The notes under the pieces are model-generated. The model did no database searches. It had not been told where the DNA came from and saw nothing but the letters and a program-made list of their open reading frames with translations. A program made the position numbers and the translations under genes. From positions 1 through 64,000 of the forward strand of contig JAOARX010000027.1 of assembly GCA_025210345.1 (NCBI GenBank): DNA of 64,000 bases, written 5' to 3'. Shown in pieces: positions 45,976 through 53,768 of the stretch. The DNA comes from Pelagimonas sp. (GTDB taxonomy: Bacteria > Pseudomonadota > Alphaproteobacteria > Rhodobacterales > Rhodobacteraceae). Position 1 is the first letter of the stretch; every line of letters begins with the position of its first letter.

Positions 45976-47120
45976 TCAGCGGCCTGTGCCTGCGCACGAT
46001 GGGTCTGGATCTGCGCGGCAACCCAATCGTGGAAGCAATGAGTCGGGCCATCCATCGCCGGAGAGAACCGCCCTCCGTCAAAGCCCGGTGCCTGGCGCCC
46101 GCGCTGCATGCCTTCGACCACAAAGATATCCTCTTCGAACACGGTCTTCCACAGCGCGGCGTTGTTCACCCGGGCGACTTCGGAGGTGTCTTGGGTGGGG
46201 TAGTACAGGTGGACCTGTTCCGTGGTGTCCCCTTTGCCTTCGGGGACAAGAATGATGGCAAAGGCGTGGTCACGGTGAACGCCAAGCAGGACGTTGGGAT
46301 AAATCGCCAGATATTCGGCCGCCGTATTCCATTTGTCCGACAAGCCGTCGAAATCCTCAAAGGCCGTTTTGCCATCCACCTGAAGCTGGCGGTAGACTTC
46401 GGTGCCCTGACCGGAAAAGCAGCCCGGGGTTTCGATGTTATAGTGATCTTCGAGGCGGGAATATGAATTCAATCCCGGATGGACCCAAGGCAGGTGGTAG
46501 CTTTCGCAATAGTTTTCGACCGCCAGTTTCCAGTTGGTTTTCACCTTTAGATCAAAGCGGCTGTCCGCACCCCCATGATAGATCGGCTGATCGAATTCCG
46601 CCCAGCGGTCGATCACGGGTTTCATGGCCTCTTCAAAGGCCGGGGCATCCCCAGAGACATTGACCCAGACCACATCGCGCCAGATGTGCGACCGCACCTC
46701 GATCAGGCCCAGGGTTGCGCGATCAATGGCGTCATGGGTGTTTTGGCCCGGGCCGCCCACATGCGGCGTCGACACCAGGCGCCCATCGGTGCCATAACAC
46801 CAGCTGTGATAGGCACAGCGGATCGCGCCTTCGATCTTGCGCGGCTCTTCGACCAGGATCATGCCGCGGTGACGGCAGATGTTTTGAAACACCCGGACCG
46901 TATTGTCGCGACCGCGCACCAGCAGCAGGGGCATCCCCAGAAAGGTAATCGGCTTGGCATCGCCGATTTCAGGCACATCCGAAGCGACCGCAAGGCCCGC
47001 CCATTGGGTGTTCAACAGTGCATCACATTCTTCCCGAAAGACGGTCTCATCAACGTAGTGTGCATTCGGAAGCCCATTGGCTTCGCTGACCGGACGGCGG
47101 ACATCTGACAAATCGTTCAT
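45972..47120 (-). CDS. Rieske-type aromatic-ring/quaternary-amine oxygenase, alpha subunit
   Basis: 382 aa from the ATG at 47120. The Rieske 2Fe-2S motif is CRHRG (in FQNICRHRGMILVEEP) and CAYHSW. The mononuclear iron site is in NWKLAVENYCESYHLPWVHP: E-x2-H-x4-H. In most such oxygenases the bridging residue is Asp; here it is Glu, as I recall for CntA and GbcA, which act on carnitine and glycine betaine. The substrate is therefore perhaps a quaternary amine (inference). No reductase gene is adjacent. A regulator gene lies upstream. Confidence 0.88.
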   Translation of the reverse strand: MNDLSDVRRPVSEANGLPNAHYVDETVFREECDALLNTQWAGLAVASDVPEIGDAKPITFLGMPLLLVRGRDNTVRVFQNICRHRGMILVEEPRKIEGAIRCAYHSWCYGTDGRLVSTPHVGGPGQNTHDAIDRATLGLIEVRSHIWRDVVWVNVSGDAPAFEEAMKPVIDRWAEFDQPIYHGGADSRFDLKVKTNWKLAVENYCESYHLPWVHPGLNSYSRLEDHYNIETPGCFSGQGTEVYRQLQVDGKTAFEDFDGLSDKWNTAAEYLAIYPNVLLGVHRDHAFAIILVPEGKGDTTEQVHLYYPTQDTSEVARVNNAALWKTVFEEDIFVVEGMQRGRQAPGFDGGRFSPAMDGPTHCFHDWVAAQIQTHRAQAQAAE

Positions 47121-47254
47121 GGCTGGCGGCCTTTCCAAAGTGTGAAATCTTGGATCAAACCTGAGCGCTTTACCGGGCGCCATCTTGCCAAATCGCGACA
47201 TGGGGCGGGGGCAATGTGACGGAAATGGGGGGCCGCCTTGGCCCCGGTACGGTC

Positions 47255-48106
47255 TTACGAAAAGGATTCGTCCGTTTTCAGCAAACTGCGCAGATAGGGG
47301 ACAAAGTCATCCGCCCGACAGAATCCCGCAGTGCGGGCGACGGGCAAAGCGTCTTGAAGGCGCGCGCCGAGGTATTCGAACACCAGGCGTTCGACCCGGC
47401 GTCCAGCCAAGTTTTCGCGCACCGTGCGGGTGACATAGCCCACCCAGAAATTGTTTTCAAATGACGGAACCCGCGCCAGATAGTTGAACGACGCGGTCGC
47501 GGCCCCCCTGCGGCTGAGCAGTGTCGCGATCCCGTCGTCTTGTCGCAGGGCCACACCGCGGAATTCACGTGTGCCGGGTTGGGTCGGCAAGCCCTGTTGC
47601 TCCATCGCTTCCTTGGCCTCGAACCCCTTGAGCAAGGTCAGCCCATCAGCACGGGACACGAAAATGAGACCCTGAACATATTTGCTTTCATCCATAAAGC
47701 TACGGCGGGCAAAGCGGTAAAATCCGCTGGGCAGCTCTTCTTCAGGAATGTAGGACGCCCGTTCTCCAAGGAAATCTGTCACGAAAGGATGCTGGAAAGG
47801 CCCGCCACCCGTGTTGCTGATCTCTTCGACAGGTTCCAGCAGAATGCGCGCATCGACGTTGAAGTGGCTGCATATGCGGTGCAGAACATCCGGCCGCGGA
47901 AAACTCTCACCGGCGAGATAGCGATTGTATTGTGTCCGGTTGATTCCCAACTCGCGACACAGCGCCGAAATCGACGCGGCCCGTTTCGATAGCTGACGCA
48001 GGTTGGCTCCAAGCATGCTGCGCAGTTCTGCCGGGGTAGGTCTTTTCGACAGTTTTAGCGGTTGCTCGGTGGGCATCTTTGGCTCTCTTTTAAGTTGTTG
48101 CAACAT
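47255..48106 (-). CDS. XRE-family helix-turn-helix transcriptional regulator
   Basis: 283 aa from the ATG at 48106 (GAGGAAG upstream); the ATG at 48076 is an alternative. The N-terminal HTH covers about residues 30-90 (ANLRQLSKRAASISALCREL, GINRTQYNRYLAGESFPRPD). The C-terminal 190 aa are a family-specific domain without a recognised ligand. The gene lies 134 bp upstream of the Rieske oxygenase on the same strand, so it may control it. Two palindromic operators lie before the gene at 48154-48193, suggesting autoregulation. Confidence 0.85.
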   Translation of the reverse strand: MLQQLKREPKMPTEQPLKLSKRPTPAELRSMLGANLRQLSKRAASISALCRELGINRTQYNRYLAGESFPRPDVLHRICSHFNVDARILLEPVEEISNTGGGPFQHPFVTDFLGERASYIPEEELPSGFYRFARRSFMDESKYVQGLIFVSRADGLTLLKGFEAKEAMEQQGLPTQPGTREFRGVALRQDDGIATLLSRRGAATASFNYLARVPSFENNFWVGYVTRTVRENLAGRRVERLVFEYLGARLQDALPVARTAGFCRADDFVPYLRSLLKTDESFS

Positions 48107-48153
48107 ACACGATCTTCCTCAGAAGAGAAAGTTGACACATTTAGGTTTCAGGC

Positions 48154-48198
48154 TGACGCTTATTCGCGTCATCACTGGCGCTTATAAGCGCCAGTGAT
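48154..48198. promoter_or_regulatory. Tandem palindromic operator upstream of the XRE regulator
   Basis: Two 18-bp palindromes, TGACGCTTATTCGCGTCA (48154-48171) and TGGCGCTTATAAGCGCCA (48176-48193), share the pattern TGRCGCTTAT--GCGYCA. Their centres are 22 bp apart, about two helical turns. The second sits in a perfect 28-bp palindrome (48171-48198) with half-site ATCACTGGCGCTTA. It lies between divergent genes. Confidence 0.7.
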
Positions 48199-48300
48199 CC
48201 ATGTTTGCGCCACAAAAATCAAGAGGTCGACGCGGGAAAAGCCGTGTCTTATTCAATTTGTTTCAGTCAGGGTTGTGGATAAGCAACCAATGAGACCAAA

Positions 48301-48651
48301 ATGCTTGAGAAAATGTTCGGGGTCGTGCTGTGGACCGACACAAATGACAGCAAAGCGGTGATCTGGTGTGAGGATCACGGGGACCTTGCGTATTATACAG
48401 CGCCAGAGCAAATGATGCATGATGGCGTCTCGCTTGATCCGGGCGATCTGATACAATTTGATTGTCGCGAAGGACCGGATCATCGACGGGCGCGAAACCT
48501 TGAACGCGTCGTGGCGGGACATGCCCCAAATCTGCCAAGTAATCTGGGCGCACAAGAGCGTATCCAGCGCGTCAAGCGCGGCGGCCAACCGCGCGCGACC
48601 CCGTCACGCGGCAGCAATGTGGTGGCCTTTCCCAAACAGGTCAACGCCTGA
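48301..48651 (+). CDS. Hypothetical small protein
   Basis: 116 aa. The N-terminal 70 residues look like a small beta-rich, OB-like domain (MFGVVLWTDTNDSKAVIWCE, VSLDPGDLIQFDCRE), reminiscent of cold-shock-type or DUF proteins. The C-terminal half is basic and probably disordered (QRVKRGGQPRATPSRGS). I recognise no family. It is divergent from the XRE regulator with the tandem operator between them and ends at a strong terminator (48692-48716). Confidence 0.65.
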   Translation: MLEKMFGVVLWTDTNDSKAVIWCEDHGDLAYYTAPEQMMHDGVSLDPGDLIQFDCREGPDHRRARNLERVVAGHAPNLPSNLGAQERIQRVKRGGQPRATPSRGSNVVAFPKQVNA

Positions 48652-48691
48652 ACGCGCGCAGGCAACGGGTCGCAGCCTTTGTTCAAAGCAA

Positions 48692-48716
48692 AAGGCCACC
48701 TGAAACAGGTGGCCTT
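48692..48716. terminator. Hairpin terminator between convergent genes
   Basis: A perfect 11-bp stem AAGGCCACCTG/CAGGTGGCCTT with a 3-nt loop. It separates the small plus-strand gene from ilvH on the minus strand and can serve both. Confidence 0.75.
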
Positions 48717-48760
48717 ATCAGGAACCATCCCCGACAGCGCCAGGGGCGGAAGAAACCTTG

Positions 48761-49321
48761 TCAGATGCCACGCGACAACGCGGCGACGCCGGTGCGCGCC
48801 ACTTCCAGCAGGCCCAAGGGGCGCATCAGCTCGGCAAATGCGTCAATTTTATCCGGCGTTCCCGTCAGTTGGAACACAAAGCTTTCCAGGGTGGAATCCA
48901 CAACATTCGCGCGAAAAATATCCGCCAGGCGCAGGGCTTCTACGCGTTTTTCACCTGAACCCGATACCTTGAGCAACGCCAGCTCACGCTCAACCGAGGC
49001 GCCCTCGACCGTCAGGTCATGCACCTCGTGAACCGGAACAATCCGCCCCAGCTGTGCCTTGATCTGTTCGATGACCTGCGGCGTGCCGGTCGTGACGATG
49101 GTGATGCGGCTTAGACGCCCCTCATGGTCCACTTCGGCGACGGTCAGGCTTTCGATGTTGTACCCGCGTCCAGAGAACAGGCCGATAACGCGGGCCAGCA
49201 CGCCGGGTTCATTTTCGACCAGAACGGCAATGGTGTGCGTTTCCTGATGGTCCGAAAACGTCGGGCGCAGGTTATACGCCGAGTGCTTGCTGGACCCTTT
49301 CTTGATGCTCAGAGGCGACAT
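48761..49321 (-). CDS. ilvH: Acetolactate synthase small (regulatory) subunit
   Basis: 186 aa from the ATG at 49321. It is the regulatory subunit of acetohydroxyacid synthase, giving valine feedback inhibition. The N-terminal ACT domain reads THTIAVLVENEPGVLARVIG, with LFSGRGYNIESLTVAEVDHE, and the C-terminal domain includes ERELALLKV and LESFVFQLTGTPDKIDAF. Length is normal. It is not next to ilvB: a divergently oriented hybrid kinase gene sits between them. No attenuator was found in its own upstream gap. Confidence 0.96.
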   Translation of the reverse strand: MSPLSIKKGSSKHSAYNLRPTFSDHQETHTIAVLVENEPGVLARVIGLFSGRGYNIESLTVAEVDHEGRLSRITIVTTGTPQVIEQIKAQLGRIVPVHEVHDLTVEGASVERELALLKVSGSGEKRVEALRLADIFRANVVDSTLESFVFQLTGTPDKIDAFAELMRPLGLLEVARTGVAALSRGI

Positions 49322-49505
49322 GGCTGTTTTCCATAGGCTAAATTCCGACTTGAGTTTAGCCCTGTGCCAGGGGAAACACCAGTGGCGATTGCTGCGACAT
49401 GCAGGCGTCACAAATTGATGTAAAACCAAGGAAAGCCCCTGAAAATAGAAATGCTCTGTTAGCGGATAGGCCTTATGACGGTTCTCACAGCAGGAGTGCA
49501 TTTTT

Positions 49506-51164
49506 ATGGCCCAGGGCCCGAATCCTATTTCACACCTTGAGCTTCCGGTGGATTGCGACCCGGATAGCTGTCGGCTTGTGAACGCACTGGATCGTGCCTT
49601 GACCCAGAACCTGACGGTCTTGCAAAATCAGGCAAGCCTGTTTGGCGAAATTCTTGAAAATGTCGGTGAGGGGATGATTGTCCTGTCGCACAAAGACCCC
49701 GCTGACCCCGAAAATGAGATCGTATTGGCCAACAAGGCCTATATGGAGCTTTATGGCATCACGAGCGAACACGTCTATCCCGGCCAAAAGGTCAGCGATT
49801 TCCTGGAGGGGCTTCAGCGCATGGGCAAAATGGCACAGCCCAAAAAGGATCGCGCCGAAATTGATGCCACGGGCAGCGGCAAGGATCGCACCGTCATGGA
49901 AATCCCCAGCATGGGGAAGGTGTTCCATTGCAAAGCCAGCGACAGCCCCTCAGGCGGGCGGATTCTGATACATACGGATGTCACGGATCTGTACACGCAA
50001 AACGACGCGCTACGCTCAGCCCGGGATGCGGCTAAGGTGGCCAGCGAAACCAAATCCAACTTTCTCGCCACCATGAGCCACGAAATCCGCACCCCCATGA
50101 ACGGGGTTGTCGGCATGGCCGAACTGTTGGGCGCCACGCCGCTGGACGACACCCAACGTGCCTATGTCGAGTTGATCAGCAGTTCGGCCCTGACGTTGAC
50201 CAACCTGATTTCCGACATTCTGGATTTCTCCAAGATCGAAGCTGGGCGGCTTGAATTCGACTATCAGCCGGTTGAAATCAAAAAGGTCTTACGCGATGTC
50301 TTTGGCCTGTTGACACCGCTTGCCACCGGCAAGGGGCTTGAGCTGATCTCAGACCTGGACCCCGAACTGCCCAGCCACATCCATTCGGATGCCGTCCGCT
50401 TTAAACAGATCCTGTTCAACCTTCTGGGGAATGCGATCAAGTTCACCACCAAGGGCACCGTGACCCTTGTCATACGCAAGCGTCAGGATCTCAAGATCTG
50501 GATCACGGACACCGGGATCGGCATTCCACCAGATAAGCTGCCACATGTTTTCCAACCCTTTGAGCAGGCGCATGGCGGCAAAAACCGCGATTTCGAGGGG
50601 ACAGGGCTGGGGCTTGCGATCACCAAACAGATCCTTAACGCCATGGACGGCTGCATTCAGGTGCGCTCGACCGAAGGGGTGGGGACCGAGTTCGAGATAA
50701 CATTGCCCTTGTCACCCGCGCAGATCGAAATTTCGCCGGATGCGCTTGACCCAAGCGAAACAGGTGGGGCAGAGCATCTGACCGGCAAATCGGCCTTACT
50801 GGTCGAAGACAATCGAACCAATCAGATCGTGCTGAGCCGCATGTTGGAAAGCCGGGGCATGACGGTCACCATTGCGGGCAACGGTCAAGAGGCGGTTGAC
50901 CTGTTTGCCCCCGGCAAGTTCGACGTGGTGTTCATGGATATTTCCATGCCCGTCATGACCGGGATCGAAGCCGTGCGGGTGATCCGCAGCAATCAACACG
51001 CCAAAGGTTGGCCCCATTGCCCGATTATCGCCCTGACCGGCAATGCCTTTGAGCGCGACAAGAAAGAGGCGCTGGCCGCAGGTATGGACGCCTTCATGAC
51101 AAAACCGGTTCGCGGTGTTGAACTTGTCGCGACCCTGCGGTCGGTGTTTACCACCACTGCCTGA
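49506..51164 (+). CDS. Hybrid sensor histidine kinase/response regulator (PAS-HisKA-HATPase-REC)
   Basis: 552 aa. No membrane segment, so cytosolic. A PAS-like domain (about 45-160: ILENVGEGMIVLSHKDPADP, NKAYMELYGI) is followed by HisKA with the phosphorylated His192 in FLATMSHEIRTPMNGVVG, then HATPase_c (LFNLLGNAIKFT, WITDTGIGIP, GTGLGLAI), then a receiver domain (LLVEDNRTN, VVFMDISMPVMTG) near 425-545. No cognate regulator lies adjacent. It stands between ilvH and ilvB, both on the opposite strand. Confidence 0.93.
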   Translation: MAQGPNPISHLELPVDCDPDSCRLVNALDRALTQNLTVLQNQASLFGEILENVGEGMIVLSHKDPADPENEIVLANKAYMELYGITSEHVYPGQKVSDFLEGLQRMGKMAQPKKDRAEIDATGSGKDRTVMEIPSMGKVFHCKASDSPSGGRILIHTDVTDLYTQNDALRSARDAAKVASETKSNFLATMSHEIRTPMNGVVGMAELLGATPLDDTQRAYVELISSSALTLTNLISDILDFSKIEAGRLEFDYQPVEIKKVLRDVFGLLTPLATGKGLELISDLDPELPSHIHSDAVRFKQILFNLLGNAIKFTTKGTVTLVIRKRQDLKIWITDTGIGIPPDKLPHVFQPFEQAHGGKNRDFEGTGLGLAITKQILNAMDGCIQVRSTEGVGTEFEITLPLSPAQIEISPDALDPSETGGAEHLTGKSALLVEDNRTNQIVLSRMLESRGMTVTIAGNGQEAVDLFAPGKFDVVFMDISMPVMTGIEAVRVIRSNQHAKGWPHCPIIALTGNAFERDKKEALAAGMDAFMTKPVRGVELVATLRSVFTTTA

Positions 51165-51219
51165 CTCAGACCACCCCCCCCGACAGTCCTCCAGTCTCAA
51201 GGCCAGGGTCTCTCACTAA

Positions 51220-51247
51220 AAAAGCGCAGAGTTACCCCTGCGCTTTT
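51220..51247. terminator. Bidirectional terminator between the hybrid kinase and ilvB
   Basis: A 10-bp stem AAAAGCGCAG/CTGCGCTTTT with an 8-nt loop, flanked by an A-run on the left and a T-run on the right, between two convergent genes. Confidence 0.75.
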
Positions 51248-51270
51248 GACAAAATCCTAGTAACGACGGC

Positions 51271-53025
51271 TTAGACCAGAACCGCGCCCGAGTTGCCGAT
51301 GGCGTCCTTGGTCGATGCCTCACCCAGCAACATTTTGTTGTGCGGCTCACCCGATGGGATCATCGGGAAGCAGTTTTCGTGCTTTTCAACCAGGCAATCA
51401 AAGATCACCGGCCCATCGTAATCCAGCATCTCATGGATTGCATCATCCAGATCCGCCGGATCGTCACAGCGAATGCCCTTGCAGCCAAAGGCCTCGGCCA
51501 GCTTGACGAAATCGGGCAGGCTTTCCGACCAGCTGTGCGAATAGCGCTCGCCGTGCAGCAACTCTTGCCACTGGCGCACCATCCCAAGGCGTTCGTTGTT
51601 CAAAATGAACTGTTTGACCGGCGCACGGAATTGAACGGCGGTGCCCATTTCCTGCATGTTCATCAACCAAGAGGCCTCGCCCGCGATGTTGATCACGAGG
51701 CTTTCGGGATGGGCCAGTTGCACGCCGATCGACGCCGGCAGCCCATAACCCATGGTCCCCAGACCACCCGAGGTCATCCAGCGGTTGGGATCTTCAAAGC
51801 CCAGATATTGCGCGGCCCACATCTGGTGTTGCCCCACCTCGGTGGTGACATAGCGGTCACGCCCCTTGGTCAGTTCCTCAAGGCGTTGAAGCGCGTATTG
51901 GGGCTTGATGACCTTTCCTTCCTGCTTGAAGGACAGGCAATCGGTCTTTTTCCAATCCTCGATCTGCGCCACCCAGCGGGCCAGCGCCTCGCGGTTGACC
52001 TTGCGGCCACGGGCTTTCCACAGCTTCAGCACGTCTTCCAAAACGTGACCCACGTCGCCCACAATCGGGATATCCGCCTTGATCACCTTGTTGATCGACG
52101 AGGGATCAATGTCGATATGCGCCTTGGTCGAATTGGGGCTGAAGGCATCCAGACGGCCGGTGATGCGGTCGTCGAAACGTGCGCCCACGTTGATCATCAG
52201 ATCACAGCCGTGCATGGCCAGGTTGGCCTCATAGAGACCGTGCATGCCCAGCATGCCCAACCACTGTTTGCCCGACGCGGGATAGGCCCCCAGACCCATC
52301 AGGGTCGAGGTGATCGGAATGCCGGTGGCGTCCACCAGTTCACGCAACAGTTGCGATGCTGCAGGGCCCGAATTGATCACGCCACCGCCGGTGTAGAAAA
52401 CCGGGCGCTCGGCGGTTTCGATCGCGTCGACCAGGGCCTCGATCATTTCGGGATCGCCCTTGACCTGCGGTTGATAGTGGGCTGTCGCAGCCTTGGGGGC
52501 GGGCTGATAGTCGGCGCTTGCAAACTGCACATCCTTGGGGATGTCGATCAGCACAGGCCCCGGACGCCCCGAACCCGCCACATGAAAGGCTTCGTGGATG
52601 GTGGCCGACAGATCCTTGGTGTCCTTGACCAGCCAGTTGTGTTTGGTGCAGGGCCGGGTGATGCCCACGGTGTCCGCCTCCTGGAAGGCGTCAGACCCGA
52701 TCATAAAGGTGGGCACCTGGCCCGAGAACACCACCAGCGGGATCGAATCGAGCAAGGCATCGGTCAACCCGGTGACCGCGTTGGTCGCACCGGGCCCCGA
52801 GGTCACCAGGGCCACGCCAACCTTGCCGGTTGAGCGCGCATAGCCCTCGGCCATGTGGATCGCGCCCTGTTCGTGGCGCACCAGAACGTGCTTGATATCG
52901 TTTTGCTGAAAGATCTCGTCGTAAATCGGTAGGACAGCCCCGCCAGGGTATCCGAATACGACGTCCACACCCTGTTCCTTAAGGGCCTGAACCACCATTT
53001 TCGCTCCGGTCATCTGACGTGTCAT
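51271..53025 (-). CDS. ilvB: Acetolactate synthase large (catalytic) subunit
   Basis: 584 aa. It is the ThDP enzyme that makes acetolactate or acetohydroxybutyrate, the first common step of branched-chain amino acid synthesis. The catalytic Glu is in RHEQGAIHMAEGYAR. The ThDP/Mg motif, usually GDGS, reads GEAS in NIAGEASWLMNMQEMGTA (encoded about 51669-51681), followed by NNERLGMVRQWQ. The upstream leader (53066-53166) holds a peptide gene and attenuator. ilvH lies 1.95 kb away on the same strand. Confidence 0.97.
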   Translation of the reverse strand: MTRQMTGAKMVVQALKEQGVDVVFGYPGGAVLPIYDEIFQQNDIKHVLVRHEQGAIHMAEGYARSTGKVGVALVTSGPGATNAVTGLTDALLDSIPLVVFSGQVPTFMIGSDAFQEADTVGITRPCTKHNWLVKDTKDLSATIHEAFHVAGSGRPGPVLIDIPKDVQFASADYQPAPKAATAHYQPQVKGDPEMIEALVDAIETAERPVFYTGGGVINSGPAASQLLRELVDATGIPITSTLMGLGAYPASGKQWLGMLGMHGLYEANLAMHGCDLMINVGARFDDRITGRLDAFSPNSTKAHIDIDPSSINKVIKADIPIVGDVGHVLEDVLKLWKARGRKVNREALARWVAQIEDWKKTDCLSFKQEGKVIKPQYALQRLEELTKGRDRYVTTEVGQHQMWAAQYLGFEDPNRWMTSGGLGTMGYGLPASIGVQLAHPESLVINIAGEASWLMNMQEMGTAVQFRAPVKQFILNNERLGMVRQWQELLHGERYSHSWSESLPDFVKLAEAFGCKGIRCDDPADLDDAIHEMLDYDGPVIFDCLVEKHENCFPMIPSGEPHNKMLLGEASTKDAIGNSGAVLV

Positions 53026-53065
53026 CGTATTTCTCCGTTTACGACACCAAAATTCAACTGCGTAT

Positions 53066-53095
53066 AAAAAAGCCCCCGTCCAGTTTGGCGGGGGC
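53066..53095 (-). terminator. Attenuator terminator of the ilvB leader
   Basis: On the minus strand, GCCCCCG (53089-53095) pairs with CGGGGGC (53072-53078), followed by six T (53066-53071). It lies 41 bp before the ilvB start. An alternative pairing partner for its 5' arm lies within the leader-peptide gene. Confidence 0.85.
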
Positions 53096-53135
53096 GCATG
53101 GGGAACCGTTATGGTCCGTTACAGGTCCATGCGCC
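53093..53135 (-). promoter_or_regulatory. Antiterminator stem of the ilvB leader
   Basis: On the minus strand GGCGCATGG (53127-53135, over leader codons Trp-Arg-Met) can pair perfectly with CCATGCGCC (53093-53101). The latter covers the base of the terminator's 5' arm (53093-53095), so the two structures compete. Confidence 0.7.
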
Positions 53136-53166
53136 AAAATCCGACTAGTACGACCAGGGTTTTCAT
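53119..53166 (-). CDS. ilvB leader peptide
   Basis: A 15-codon frame, MKTLVVLVGFWRMDL, with AAGGAGAG a few bases before its ATG at 53166. Codons 4-8 are Leu-Val-Val-Leu-Val, including GTA and CTA, uncommon in this GC-rich genome. A ribosome slowed there by a lack of charged Leu or Val tRNA would leave GGCGCATGG free to form the antiterminator. The arrangement is that of classic amino-acid attenuation. The peptide probably has no other role. Confidence 0.85.
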   Translation of the reverse strand: MKTLVVLVGFWRMDL

Positions 53167-53194
53167 CCCTAAGCTCTCCTTCATACGCGCAGCG

Positions 53195-53223
53195 ACATTA
53201 GGAGCATGGGGCAGGGGCGTCAA
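53195..53223 (-). promoter_or_regulatory. Candidate promoter of the ilvB leader
   Basis: On the minus strand TTGACG (53218-53223) and TAATGT (53195-53200) are 17 bp apart. The predicted start near 53188 leaves a short 5' region with the leader ribosome-binding site. Confidence 0.6.
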
Positions 53224-53545
53224 CCGCATATCATGGCGAAAAGTATCGTCTGCACGCTGAAATATTTTCATATGTTGCGCGAAATGCCAGTTTCTTATCA
53301 TGCCTGCGTGAAAAGAGCCAAAAAAGACCCGATTGTGACGCAAAGCCGCAGCAGAAAACCCGGTATGGCAGACTTTTGCCAGCCCTTGGCAGAAATCGGC
53401 CGTATGAAACATGGCGCGCGGCTTCGTGATTTGCCTGTGTTAGGGCAATCACTCACAATGACAGCATGTCGGGATCGGCTGAATACCCCGCGATCACACG
53501 CCATCAACACCCATCATATGGGCCACGCACAACAGGGAGAGCGAC
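53224..53545. other. Intergenic region upstream of the ilvB leader promoter
   Basis: About 320 bp between the ilvB leader promoter and the small gene at 53546. No credible gene is seen; open frames here lack starts with ribosome-binding sites and do not look coding. Confidence 0.5.
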
Positions 53546-53740
53546 ATGGCACAGAACGTCTTTTATCGCGATTTTACACTTTGCAAGGCTGCGGCGCTTG
53601 TTGGCTTGATCGTGTTGGCCATGGCGCTGCACAGCAATCCGAAACATGTTCACGCCACGGACAGCGTTGGGACTGAACGCATCCTGCCTGCGCATTTTCT
53701 CAATCCGCCAACCCGGCCCTTGCCCGGGACTGATCTGTAA
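53546..53740 (+). CDS. Small hypothetical protein with one membrane segment
   Basis: 64 aa. GGGAGAG lies six bases before the ATG. A hydrophobic segment (about residues 13-28, CKAAALVGLIVLAMAL) could be a signal anchor, followed by a periplasmic tail rich in His and Pro (HSNPKHVHATDS; LNPPTRPLPGTDL). I recognise no family. It converges on the response regulator gene with 28 bp between the stops. Confidence 0.5.
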   Translation: MAQNVFYRDFTLCKAAALVGLIVLAMALHSNPKHVHATDSVGTERILPAHFLNPPTRPLPGTDL

Positions 53741-53768
53741 TCAAGGGGCGCTGCGCATATTAACGGGG

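Noticed and set aside
47130-47175. A GCGCTT...GCGCCA arrangement upstream of the Rieske gene resembling the XRE operators
   Set aside because: The halves are spaced differently from the two clear operators and the sequence is not palindromic, so it is too weak to call.
51340-52833. 497-codon plus-strand open frame inside ilvB
   Set aside because: It is the antisense shadow of ilvB; the composition is His/Gln/Arg-rich with no recognisable domain.
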